Program-made: the position numbers and the translations under genes
In this document: positions 16,986 to 23,895 of the stretch, piece after piece
How the letters are laid out: each line of letters opens with the position of its first letter
Numbering within the stretch: position 1 is the stretch's first letter
Origin: Silicimonas sp.
GTDB lineage: Bacteria > Pseudomonadota > Alphaproteobacteria > Rhodobacterales > Rhodobacteraceae
Length of the DNA stretch: 34,367 nt
Direction: 5' to 3'
NCBI GenBank assembly: GCA_022819605.1
Contig: JAJEGW010000190.1
Span: forward strand, 1 to 34,367
The notes under the pieces: model-generated
What the model was told of the DNA's origin: nothing
The model's input: the letters and a program-made list of their open reading frames with translations, nothing else
The model's database searches: none

Positions 16986-17621
16986 CGGCAACCCGCACGC
17001 TTCGCGACCGAAGGCCGGTTCCCGGCCCCTTGAGTTGTTGCAGCACGTTGCGGGCGGCGTTGACGTCGCGGTCAAGGACGAGACCGCAGACGTCGCAGCC
17101 GTGCACCCTGTCCGCGAGCGTCTTCGGCCTGTCCGGCTCCGCCCCGCATCCGCTGCATCGCTGGGAGGTGCCGCGCGGGTCGACCAGGACCACGGACCCA
17201 CCGGCGCTTCCAGCCTTGTAGATCAGCATGTCCCGCAACTGCGTCCACGCGGCGTCGTGGATCGACCTGGCCAGGAAGGAGCGCTTCAGCGCGTCCATTC
17301 CCAGGTCCTCCATCGCGATCACGCGATGCCGGGAGGCCAGGCCGTGAGAGAGCTTGTGCAGGAAGTCGCGCCGCCTTGCGGCGACGCGGGCGTGGTGGCG
17401 GGCAAGGGTCCTGCGTGCCTTTGCGCGCCGCTTCGATCTCCGGTCCTTCCGGGCCAGCGACCGCTGCAGCCGCCGCGTCCTGGTCGGCGCCTTGCGCAGG
17501 TGCTTCGGTGCCGGGACGGTCTCCCCGTCGCTGGTCGCGACGATGCTGTTCAGGCCGACGTCGATCCCGACGTCCGGGCACGCGTTGTCCTGGCCGGGAA
17601 CCGCCAGCGCCGGGATCTTGA
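16981..17621 (-). pseudogene. tnpB: TnpB RNA-guided nuclease, C-terminal (RuvC and zinc finger) part
   Basis: About 213 codons remain. They contain all three RuvC acidic positions: GIDVGLNSIVATSDG (Asp), IAMEDLGM (Glu) and LDRDVNAARN (Asp). The TnpB zinc ribbon CSGCG...CDVCG lies between the last two, and an Arg/Lys-rich bridge with LARKDRRSKRRAKARR follows the first. The whole N-terminal recognition and wedge half is missing. The frame continues leftwards into about 39 residues encoded by the IS21 terminus, so any protein made would be a chimera. TnpB proteins are RNA-guided DNA nucleases that help their IS persist. Without the RNA- and DNA-recognition half this copy should not cut, though the RuvC core looks undamaged. 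Confidence 0.85.
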
Positions 17622-17626
17622 TGTTA

Positions 17627-17670
17627 GTGCCAAGTAAATTCTCCCCAAAAGCGCCAAAGTAAAAATCCCC
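17627..17670 (+). repeat. Tandem terminal repeats of the IS21-family left end
   Basis: Two related 20-base units, GTGCCAAGTAAATTC... at 17627-17646 and GCGCCAAAGTAAAAAT... at 17651-17670, each ending in CCCC, lie 24 bases apart. Multiple short repeats at the termini are a hallmark of IS21-family elements, where they bind the IstA transposase. Confidence 0.7.
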
Positions 17671-17686
17671 GCTTTCGGGCGCTGAC

Positions 17687-17728
17687 GCCCAGTCCCTGGG
17701 GTCGGCATGCCGACCCCAGGGACTGGGC
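17687..17728. repeat. Perfect 42-bp palindrome in the IS21 leader
   Basis: The arm GCCCAGTCCCTGGGG at 17687-17701 continues with TCGGCA and is mirrored without a single mismatch to 17728; the centre is GCATGC. The spacer is zero, so it can extrude as a cruciform or fold as a very stable RNA hairpin with a minimal loop. It ends 58 bases before the istA ATG. A smaller competing hairpin (GGGCG/CGCCC, 17677-17690) overlaps its left edge by four bases. Confidence 0.9.
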
Positions 17729-17786
17729 AGGCGCGACAAGATTCATCCTCATGCTTCCAGAGCAGCAACGCCCTGGAGGCGACACA

Positions 17787-18341
17787 ATGATCAAACTGAA
17801 GGACATCGTCATGATCCACGACCTGAAGCGGCAGGGGCTCAGCATCGCCGCAATCGCCCGCGAGACGGGCTTCGACCGCAAGACCGTGCGCCGTCATCTC
17901 GCACGCGGCCTGGAAGGGCCGTCCTACGGGCCGCGCGAGCCGCGCCCATGCAAGATCGACAAGTACGAGGACTGGCTTCTTCGCCGCACCGCCGAGGTCC
18001 CGGGCCTCTCGGCCCGACGGCTCCGGCGCGAGATCAGGGATCTCGGCTTCGACGGCAGCTACACCACGGTCACGAACTTCCTGCGCGAGGCCAGGCCGCC
18101 GACGCCGACCGTGTTCGAACGCCGTTTCGAGACGCCGCCCGGCAGGCAGGCGCAGGTCGACTTCGCCGAAGGCCGGTTCGGCGAGTTTTCCTCGGGACTC
18201 GGGGCCGTCCGGACATTTCTCCCCAATCGGGTCTATCTGGCACATGGGCTGCGGTTCCGCCGCCCTCAGCCGGTTTCGGATTCACGATCCCTGGAAGGAG
18301 ACCGAATTCCGCGTCGGTTGCCGGGCAATTTGACAAAGTGA
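17787..18341 (+). pseudogene. istA: IS21-family transposase IstA, N-terminal fragment
   Basis: The ATG at 17787 follows GGAGG seven bases upstream and starts the typical IstA N-terminus: MIKLKDIVMIHDLKRQG, an HTH with SIAAIARETGFDRKTVRRHL, a second DNA-binding segment, then the start of the integrase core AQVDFAEG, whose Asp is the first of the DDE triad. After about residue 131 the sequence is unrelated to IstA, and the frame ends at 18341 after roughly 54 foreign residues. The protein could bind DNA but cannot catalyse transposition. The unrelated tail comes from DNA beside the mnmC-type gene, with no recognisable coding content. Confidence 0.85.
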
Positions 18342-18364
18342 CGTATTCGGTTCCTCGATGCAGT

Positions 18365-19408
18365 TCAACCGGGAAGCCGCTCGGTGTGGAATTCCGGAGG
18401 GATGGAATCCACGCCTTCCAGCACCAGGTCCAGGATAGATTCCGCGACCTTCGGCGCGACGCCGAAGCCGATCTTAAAGCCCCCGTTGGCGACATGATGG
18501 CCGAGACGTCCGGGCCATGGTCCAAGCAGTGGCGCCCTGCTGACGCAGCGTGGCCGAACCCCCGCCCAACGTTCAATGATCGTAGCTCCAGCCAGGGCCG
18601 GCATGATCTTTCCTGCACGACGAACTATGTCATTCAGGAGATCGTCGGTCGTAGCTGGTGCTGCAAAGTCGCGCTCCGAGGTCGAACCGATCGCCAGCGT
18701 GCCGTCGAGATGAGGCACAAAATGAAGCCCGTCGGCAAATATCTGCGGCTGGCCGCCTGCGTCGTGGCGAAAGAGTGCGGCCTGTCCTTTCACGCCACCG
18801 CCGACCGGTCGACCAAGCGCGGCCTCGAGTTTCAGCAGCCCTTTCCAGCCAGTCGCCCAGATGACCTGTCCGTGATCGGATCCGTCGGCAGAGATTTCCC
18901 CTCCACGCGCCCGAATTGCCGTCGCAAGGCTCCGAATCGCGTTGCGCGGGTGAACGATTGCCGACAGCGTGTCGTGAACGAGCAGTCCGGTGGGAGAGGG
19001 GGGGATCCAATTGCCGGCTTGCCGAGCATCGATGATTTCCCACGATGCGCTTTTGCCCCAGTTTGCCCGCGCGGCGACGGCGCGCTCGCGGGCAAGCGCG
19101 ACGTCGCGTTCGCGCAAGAGCGGCTGCAGACGGCCCACGCGGGCGAAACCGGAAGAGATGCCCGAAGTCGCATCGACCCCTGTCCAGAATTCCTGGGCCT
19201 CGATCAGACTCTCGAGCTGATACTGCTTCGACGCATTCCAGGGCTCGGGTACGTGCGGCTGGAGTGCGCCGACGATGCCGCCCGACGCACCCGAGCCGGG
19301 TCCGTTCCGGTCGATGATCCGGACCCGTGCGCCACGCTGCAGGGCCTTCCAGGCAATTGCGAGCCCGAAGATGCCCGCCCCCCGCACTGTCACATCGACC
19401 ATTGCCAA
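18365..19408 (-). CDS. FAD-dependent oxidoreductase, MnmC C-terminal-domain type
   Basis: The 347-residue protein is a DAO-fold oxidase. It has the FAD motif GAGIFGLAIAWKALQRGARVRIIDR at the start and GASGGIVGALQPHVPEPW, a pattern shared with the C-terminal half of MnmC, which converts cmnm5U34 to nm5U34 in certain tRNAs. The late motif RWAGVRPRCVSRAPLLGP...FKIGFGVAPKVAES is the usual FAD-closing segment. A TTG at 19408 with GGGGGA five bases upstream is the best-placed start; an ATG two codons later (19402) is possible. Its divergent neighbour is the matching MnmD methyltransferase, so the two halves of MnmC are separate genes here. The assignment to tRNA modification rests on that pairing and the motifs. 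Confidence 0.85.
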   Translation of the reverse strand: MAMVDVTVRGAGIFGLAIAWKALQRGARVRIIDRNGPGSGASGGIVGALQPHVPEPWNASKQYQLESLIEAQEFWTGVDATSGISSGFARVGRLQPLLRERDVALARERAVAARANWGKSASWEIIDARQAGNWIPPSPTGLLVHDTLSAIVHPRNAIRSLATAIRARGGEISADGSDHGQVIWATGWKGLLKLEAALGRPVGGGVKGQAALFRHDAGGQPQIFADGLHFVPHLDGTLAIGSTSERDFAAPATTDDLLNDIVRRAGKIMPALAGATIIERWAGVRPRCVSRAPLLGPWPGRLGHHVANGGFKIGFGVAPKVAESILDLVLEGVDSIPPEFHTERLPG

Positions 19409-19462
19409 GGCATTCCCCCGTTGTCACTGTCGCCGCGGAACGGGGCAATTGTAGGAAATGGC

Positions 19463-20131
19463 TTGCCGGACGACCAGCATCCCGGCCTGGAATGGCAGGG
19501 CGACGTGCCCGTCGCGTCGCGCTTTGGCGATCCGTACTACTCGCTGGAGGACGGGCTCGCCGAAGCAAGGCATGTCTTTCTCGCGGGCAACGGACTGCCC
19601 GACCGGTTCGTGCCAGGATTTCATGTGGCCGAACTCGGGTTCGGAACCGGCCTCAACGCTTTGGCGGCGTGGGCCATGTGGCGCGCATCCGGAGTGTCCG
19701 GGCCGTTGCGCTTCACCTCGTTCGAGCAGTTTCCAATGGCACCTGCCGACATGTCGAGGGCCCTGTCGTCTTTTCCGGAGATTTCCGGTCTGGCCGCGCC
19801 CCTCGTGGCTGCCCTGGAATCTGGTGCGCGGAAATTCGTGACCGACGGCCTGCACTTGAAGATCGTCTTGGGAGATGCCCGCGAGACTCTGGCGTGCTGG
19901 AACGACGCTGCGGACGCTTGGTTTCTCGACGGTTTCGCCCCGGCGAGGAATCCGGAGCTTTGGACGCCACACCTCCTGCGTCAGGTCGCGCTCCACACCC
20001 GGCCCGGAGGTACCGCGTCGACCTATAGCGCTGCCAGGACTGTGCGCACGGGCCTTGCCAACGCAGGTTTCATCGTTGAGCGCGCATCCGGGTTCGGTCG
20101 AAAGCGCCACATGACGGTCGCCCGCTCATGA
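19463..20131 (+). CDS. mnmD: tRNA 5-methylaminomethyl-2-thiouridine methyltransferase MnmD
   Basis: The protein has 222 residues from a TTG at 19463, with AGGA six bases upstream; no ATG or GTG in this frame is near the conserved start. The frame extends far upstream, but that part is antisense to the oxidoreductase gene. The MnmD signature is intact: LEWQGDVPVASRFGDPYYSLEDGLAEARHVFL at the N-terminus, the SAM-binding AELGFGTGLNAL, then WFLDGFAPARNPELWT and the GFGRKRHM end. MnmD methylates nm5U34 to mnm5U34 using SAM, finishing what the divergent oxidoreductase begins. Only 54 bases separate the two starts. The stop overlaps the next gene in an ATGA junction. Confidence 0.88.
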   Translation: MPDDQHPGLEWQGDVPVASRFGDPYYSLEDGLAEARHVFLAGNGLPDRFVPGFHVAELGFGTGLNALAAWAMWRASGVSGPLRFTSFEQFPMAPADMSRALSSFPEISGLAAPLVAALESGARKFVTDGLHLKIVLGDARETLACWNDAADAWFLDGFAPARNPELWTPHLLRQVALHTRPGGTASTYSAARTVRTGLANAGFIVERASGFGRKRHMTVARS

Positions 20132-21003
20132 CATCACAATCTAACCGGAACGGCATCCTTGTGATGATCGCGGCGACCTTCGTGTTCGCCGTGCAGGACG
20201 GCATCTCGCAGCACCTGGCCGTGACATACAACACATTCATGGTCGTGATGATCAGGTACTGGTTCTTTGCCGCATTTGTCATTGCCATTGCCGCACGCCG
20301 GCCCGGAGGCGTGCGTGCGACTGCAGCGACATCCCAGCCGGCGCTCCAGATATTCCGGGGGCTCTTGCTTGCGGGCGAGATCTGCGTGGCGGTCTTCGGC
20401 TTCACGCTTCTGGGACTGGTCGAGAGCCATGCAATCTTTGCCATATATCCCTTGATCGTGATTGCGCTGGCAGGGCCGCTCCTTGGTGAACGGGCCGGAT
20501 GGCGGCGATGGCTTGCCGTCCTTGCCGGCTTTCTCGGCATGCTCTTCATTCTGCAGCCCGGGACCGGCGTTTTCAGGTCGGTCGCAATGATTCCTTTCAT
20601 TTCAGCCTTCATGTTTGCGCTCTATTCGTTGACGACCCGCTATGCTGCACGAAGGGACAACACGGCGACATCCTTCTTCTGGACCGGGATCGCCGGAGCC
20701 GTGGCCATGACCTTCATCGGTGTGCCGAACTGGGAATGGATGATGCCTGGCGACTGGCTGTGGATGCTGGCGCTCTGCATGACCGGTGTCGCCGGACATT
20801 GGCTTCTGATCCGCTGCTACGAGTTGGCCGAGGCCGGTGCCGTGCAGCCGTTCGCCTATTTTCACCAGGTCTTTGCGGCACTTATCGGGATCGTCGTGTT
20901 CCACGAGGCCCTAAGGGCAAACGTTGCACTCGGGGCCATGGTCATCCTTGCGGCAGGCGTGTTTGCGCTTTGGCGCGCATATGTCCAAGGGCGAGACGAC
21001 TAG
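20128..21003 (+). CDS. DMT-superfamily (EamA-type) transporter
   Basis: The protein has 291 residues, nearly all in about ten hydrophobic segments, in two EamA repeats of five helices each. The first helix starts at GILVMIAATFVFAVQDGIS, and each repeat ends with the LLGERAGWRRWLAVLAGFLGML-type motif between helices 4 and 5. DMT proteins act at the inner membrane and mostly export amino acids, metabolites or drugs; the substrate cannot be read from sequence. It overlaps mnmD by four bases (ATGA), so it is translated together with it, but I see no functional link to tRNA modification. A strong hairpin follows its stop. Confidence 0.88.
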   Translation: MTSQSNRNGILVMIAATFVFAVQDGISQHLAVTYNTFMVVMIRYWFFAAFVIAIAARRPGGVRATAATSQPALQIFRGLLLAGEICVAVFGFTLLGLVESHAIFAIYPLIVIALAGPLLGERAGWRRWLAVLAGFLGMLFILQPGTGVFRSVAMIPFISAFMFALYSLTTRYAARRDNTATSFFWTGIAGAVAMTFIGVPNWEWMMPGDWLWMLALCMTGVAGHWLLIRCYELAEAGAVQPFAYFHQVFAALIGIVVFHEALRANVALGAMVILAAGVFALWRAYVQGRDD

Positions 21004-21004
21004 C

Positions 21005-21054
21005 GGCATCGCTCCCAGCCGGACAGGCCAAAGGGCTGACGCAGGAGCGGTGCC
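21005..21054. terminator. Nested hairpin between convergent DMT and mlaC genes
   Basis: GGCATCGCTCC at 21005-21015 pairs with GGAGCGGTGCC at 21044-21054, an 11-bp stem with one G:U in RNA. Inside it CAGCC (21016-21020) pairs with GGCTG (21034-21038). It begins two bases after the DMT stop and ends 24 bases from the convergent mlaC stop. No T-run follows, so it may act as a bidirectional terminator or 3'-end protector. Confidence 0.55.
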
Positions 21055-21078
21055 AGGATGGCGGAGCCTTGGGACCGT

Positions 21079-21681
21079 TCACCCGGCTCCGTTCAATGCC
21101 GCAACGAGCCGGTCCACATCGCCGCCCTGCTTGTCAAGCAGGGCTCCGATCTCGACGCGTTCGGACTTCAACAGGCTGATTCCTTCGATGAGGATGTCGA
21201 TGAAAAGGGTCTTTCCCGAGCGATCAGAAACCACGAAGCTCATCGCCAGCGGTGCCCGGTCTTTCAGCCTTGCAATCGCGCGAACTTCGTGGACGCGACT
21301 TCTCTTGCGCGATTCAGTCACCGTGATGACACCGCCCTTGAATTCGCGGAACCGCTTTCCGTACTTCCGTGAAATGTACCTCGAAAATGCGTCAGTGAAT
21401 TCCCGAAGCTGCTCCGTCGAGGCGGTTCGCGCGGGCGGACCAAGCGCGGAGCGCGCAATCGCCTGAACATCCGCAAAGTTGACAAAGATGTTCTCGAATT
21501 CCTTCAGCGCGGCCTCAATCGGCATTCCGGAGTTGATGACCCGGTGAATGTCCTTGACCACGGCGTCGATGAGCGAGCGCGCCTCGTCGTCGCTCAGCGC
21601 ACGGGCTGGGGCAACGCGCAACGCAATGGCCCCGCAGGCGCCTGCGAACAGCAGGGTTCGGCGCGTCGGATCAGAATTCAT
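21079..21681 (-). CDS. mlaC: MlaC-like phospholipid-transport periplasmic protein
   Basis: The protein has 200 residues from the ATG at 21679-21681; an upstream in-frame ATG at 21694-21696 would add five residues. The N-terminus SDPTRRTLLFAGACGAIALRVAPARA has a twin-arginine-like start and a hydrophobic core, so it is exported to the periplasm. The mature part is a MlaC/Ttg2D domain: IEAALKEFENIFVNFADVQAIARSALGP, FTDAFSRYISRKYGKRFREF, and a C-terminal DILIEGISLLKSERVEIGALLDK. MlaC shuttles phospholipids between the outer-membrane MlaA complex and the inner-membrane MlaFEDB transporter. It overlaps mlaA by 11 bases; mlaFEDB are not in the window. Confidence 0.88.
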   Translation of the reverse strand: MNSDPTRRTLLFAGACGAIALRVAPARALSDDEARSLIDAVVKDIHRVINSGMPIEAALKEFENIFVNFADVQAIARSALGPPARTASTEQLREFTDAFSRYISRKYGKRFREFKGGVITVTESRKRSRVHEVRAIARLKDRAPLAMSFVVSDRSGKTLFIDILIEGISLLKSERVEIGALLDKQGGDVDRLVAALNGAG

Positions 21682-22447
21682 CGTAGAGCTCTTCATATAT
21701 CTCGTCGTACAGGTCCTCGAAGGGGTCGTGGCCGACGTCGTCAGGGCCCTGCTGGTTCAGTTTGAACTTCCGGTTCTGGGTGTAGGAAAGTCTCAACTGC
21801 GCGTAACTGTCTGCACTGTCGTGGAGAACGCTGTCAACTGTTTCGTGGAATTCGTAACGCACATTCAACGCGGCGGGAATCGTGGATGCCGTGTTCAAGA
21901 TGGCTACGTCGCCGGAAACGTAGCTGACCGGATTGGTGGCAACATCGACGACCAATCCTGCAAAGTCCCTTTCCGTCGAGGGTCCCGCAAAGGGCAATTC
22001 CAGGTAGGCGCCTTCCCGCGCTCCCCACGCCGCCAGCGTGTCTCCAAAGCCCGTTTGTCGCCGTTCAATTCCAAAGCTGCCGGCAGCAGGATCAAACAGG
22101 CCAGCCACACCTACCGTGCTGTTGACGAGGAACCTGAAGAAGCTATGACCGGCACTTTCAATGTCGCCTTGCAGTACATGGTTCGCGACGGATTTCGGCT
22201 CGTCTAGATGCGCTGCAACATTGGACAGGCTGCGGCGGACAGGATTTGGCACGGTTGTTCCGTAGGCTTGGCTGAGCGGGCGGATGAGCACCCGATCCGC
22301 GCCCTTGTTGAAGGTGTGGGTCACCCTGTTGAACGATTCATAGGGATCTTGGACTGCACCTTCCTCCGACGGTACAGAACATGCTGGAATGGCAAGCGCG
22401 GCGGCCAGAATTGCAATGAGAGGGAATTTGAGATGCATGCGGTGCAC
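21671..22447 (-). CDS. mlaA: MlaA/VacJ-family outer-membrane lipoprotein
   Basis: The protein has 258 residues. A lipoprotein signal peptide ends in the lipobox AIPAC, with Cys23 as the lipidation site. The MlaA domain begins DPYESFNRVTHTFNKGADRVLIRPLSQAYGTTVP and continues with LNTVG-like NSTVGVAGLFDPA, GFGDTLAAWG and PFAGPSTERD. MlaA sits in the outer membrane and takes misplaced phospholipids from the outer leaflet to MlaC. The C-terminus is strikingly acidic, ending DPFEDLYDEIYEELYDEF. The start at 22445-22447 is one of two close ATGs, the other three codons in. The 11-base overlap with mlaC shows coupled translation. It is divergent from the RidA gene. Confidence 0.93.
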   Translation of the reverse strand: MHRMHLKFPLIAILAAALAIPACSVPSEEGAVQDPYESFNRVTHTFNKGADRVLIRPLSQAYGTTVPNPVRRSLSNVAAHLDEPKSVANHVLQGDIESAGHSFFRFLVNSTVGVAGLFDPAAGSFGIERRQTGFGDTLAAWGAREGAYLELPFAGPSTERDFAGLVVDVATNPVSYVSGDVAILNTASTIPAALNVRYEFHETVDSVLHDSADSYAQLRLSYTQNRKFKLNQQGPDDVGHDPFEDLYDEIYEELYDEF

Positions 22448-22628
22448 GATGATTCCACTGGCATTTCATATCGGTTCGGTGATCAATTCTAGTCTGCCAT
22501 TTGGGCGGCGCAACAGAACCGTCGACGCGGCGCAAGAATTTTGAGGCAGACCTGTTGCGCTCGGGTGACGCGGAGTGAAAATGGTCGGACAGGCGTGACA
22601 TCCCGTCAGGCCGGACAATAGGAGCCAA

Positions 22629-23096
22629 ATGATGACCGACGTGGAGAAGAAGCTTCAGGAGATGGGGCTTGCATTGCCCGATTCGCCGCCGCCGGTGGCA
22701 AATTACGTGCCCTTTGTCAGATCCGGAGCCCTGCTCTTCGTGTCCGGCCAAATCTCGATGGATGCAGATGGCAATCTCATCACCGGCAAGCTGGGCGCTG
22801 AACTAGACGTGGAAGCCGGCGCTGCGGCTGCCAGGCGTTGCGCATTGTCGTTGCTGGCCCAAGTGCGTGCCGGCTGCGATGGCGATTTCGGACGTCTGGT
22901 TCGCGTCGTGAAGCTTGTGGGATTCGTCAATTCAACGCCCGACTTCACGGATCAGCCTAAGGTGATCAACGGCGCCTCGGATCTCTTGGTTGCCGTTTTG
23001 GGTGACGCCGGACGTCATTCGCGCTCCGCCGTCAGTGCCGGAGCGCTTCCCTTGAACGTGGCAGTCGAGATCGAAGGCATCTTTGAAGTGTCGTGA
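22629..23096 (+). CDS. RidA family protein
   Basis: The protein has 155 residues from an ATG preceded by AGGAG four bases upstream. It matches the RidA/YjgF family subgroup of about 150 residues: LGLALPDSPPPVANYVPFVRSGALLFVSGQISMDADGN, then RVVKLVGFVNSTPDFTDQPKVINGASDLL and HSRSAVSAGALPLNVAVEIEGIFEV near the end, with the Arg/Ser-Ala-Gly active-site region of the family. RidA proteins hydrolyse reactive enamine/imine intermediates such as those made by PLP enzymes. Its stop overlaps the GTG of the GDPD gene (GTGA). Function beyond deaminase-type detoxification is not visible. Confidence 0.92.
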   Translation: MMTDVEKKLQEMGLALPDSPPPVANYVPFVRSGALLFVSGQISMDADGNLITGKLGAELDVEAGAAAARRCALSLLAQVRAGCDGDFGRLVRVVKLVGFVNSTPDFTDQPKVINGASDLLVAVLGDAGRHSRSAVSAGALPLNVAVEIEGIFEVS

Positions 23097-23860
23097 ATGT
23101 CTTGTTGCCGACGGAATTCCTGACCCACCCGATCGCCCATCGCGCACTGCACGACGCTGCCGACGGACGGCCAGAGAATTCACGCGCGGCGGTCAGTGCC
23201 GCATTGGATCATGGATACGGGATCGAGATCGACGTGCAACTCACGTCGGACGGGCAGGCGGCGGTATTCCACGACGATACGCTGGAGCGGATGACAGGCC
23301 GTGAAGGTCTCGTGCGCGAGCGTTCCATGCAGCAACTCGCTTCCATTGCGCTCAGGGGAAGCAGCGAGTCCATCCCGGATCTCGCGGATGTCCTGGGTCT
23401 GGTCGCGGGCCGCGTTCCGCTCCTGATCGAAATCAAGGATTGGGACGGAACCTTCGGTCCGGATGTCGGCTCTCTCGAAGGCGCGGTCGCAAGGGCACTG
23501 GCAAGGTATGATGGTCCTGCGGCGGTGATGTCCTTCAATCCGCATTGCGTTGCGGCCATGCGGACGCTGGCTCCAGGCGTGCCGCGTGGCTTGGTGACCT
23601 GCGCATTCCGCGAGGCGGAATGGCCGTTACCAGAGGCCAGACGTGCCGAGCTTGCGGGAATCCCGGACTACGAGCGGGCGGGAGCGTCGTTCATCAGCCA
23701 CGACATCCGGGATCTGGAAAGCGCCCGAGTGCTGGAACTCAGGCAGCGCGGGGCGAGCATCCTTTGCTGGACGGTGCGATCCGCCGAGGAAGAGCGCCGT
23801 GCGCGCGCCATCGCCGCCAACGTGACCTTTGAAGGGTATCTGCCCGTGCATGCCGAATGA
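23093..23860 (+). CDS. Glycerophosphodiester phosphodiesterase family protein
   Basis: The GTG start at 23093 overlaps the RidA stop, and the product has 255 residues. GDPD motifs are present: AHRALHD with a catalytic His, RPENSRAAVSAALDHGYGIEIDVQLTSDGQAAVFHDDTLERMTG with the second catalytic His, and later EIKDWDGTF as the metal-binding Glu. The TIM-barrel end SILCWTVRSAEE and the short C-terminal helix agree with the family. These enzymes hydrolyse glycerophosphodiesters to glycerol 3-phosphate and an alcohol. No signal peptide is seen, so it acts in the cytoplasm. It is the second gene of a RidA-GDPD-COG3146-PhhB run, a string I associate with Rhodobacterales and Rhizobiales. Confidence 0.92.
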   Translation: MNVLLPTEFLTHPIAHRALHDAADGRPENSRAAVSAALDHGYGIEIDVQLTSDGQAAVFHDDTLERMTGREGLVRERSMQQLASIALRGSSESIPDLADVLGLVAGRVPLLIEIKDWDGTFGPDVGSLEGAVARALARYDGPAAVMSFNPHCVAAMRTLAPGVPRGLVTCAFREAEWPLPEARRAELAGIPDYERAGASFISHDIRDLESARVLELRQRGASILCWTVRSAEEERRARAIAANVTFEGYLPVHAE

Positions 23861-23895
23861 TCGCAGCTTCGGTCACGACAGGCTAAAGTGCATTC

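Larger units (their letters stand above)
16939..17621 (-). mobile_element. Truncated IS200/IS605-type (IS1341-like) element carrying tnpB only
   Basis: The right end lies at 16939-16941, where phzF homology breaks off. The element ends on the minus strand with a hairpin followed by GAGTGTTCAC, a terminus style typical of tnpB-bearing IS200/IS605 elements. There is no tnpA. The left portion is missing because an IS21-family terminus starts at 17622. Three bases (CAC) are ambiguous between the element end and the phzF codon for His. Confidence 0.7.
17622..18180 (+). mobile_element. Truncated IS21-family element (left end plus start of istA)
   Basis: The left end begins TGTTAGTGCCAAG at 17622-17624 onward, where the tnpB frame is interrupted. 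Two similar 20-base repeats follow, as IS21-family ends typically have. A 42-bp perfect palindrome and the start of istA come next. Homology to IstA stops near 18180. The rest of istA, all of istB and the right terminus are absent, and the sequence beyond does not restore the missing 5' parts of tnpB or phzF, so a deletion accompanied or followed the insertion. Confidence 0.75.

Noticed and set aside
17948..20131. A 727-codon plus-strand frame appearing to fuse istA-flank sequence to MnmD
   Set aside because: Only the last 222 codons match MnmD. The rest is antisense to the well-supported oxidoreductase gene at 18365-19408, whose family motifs are clear.
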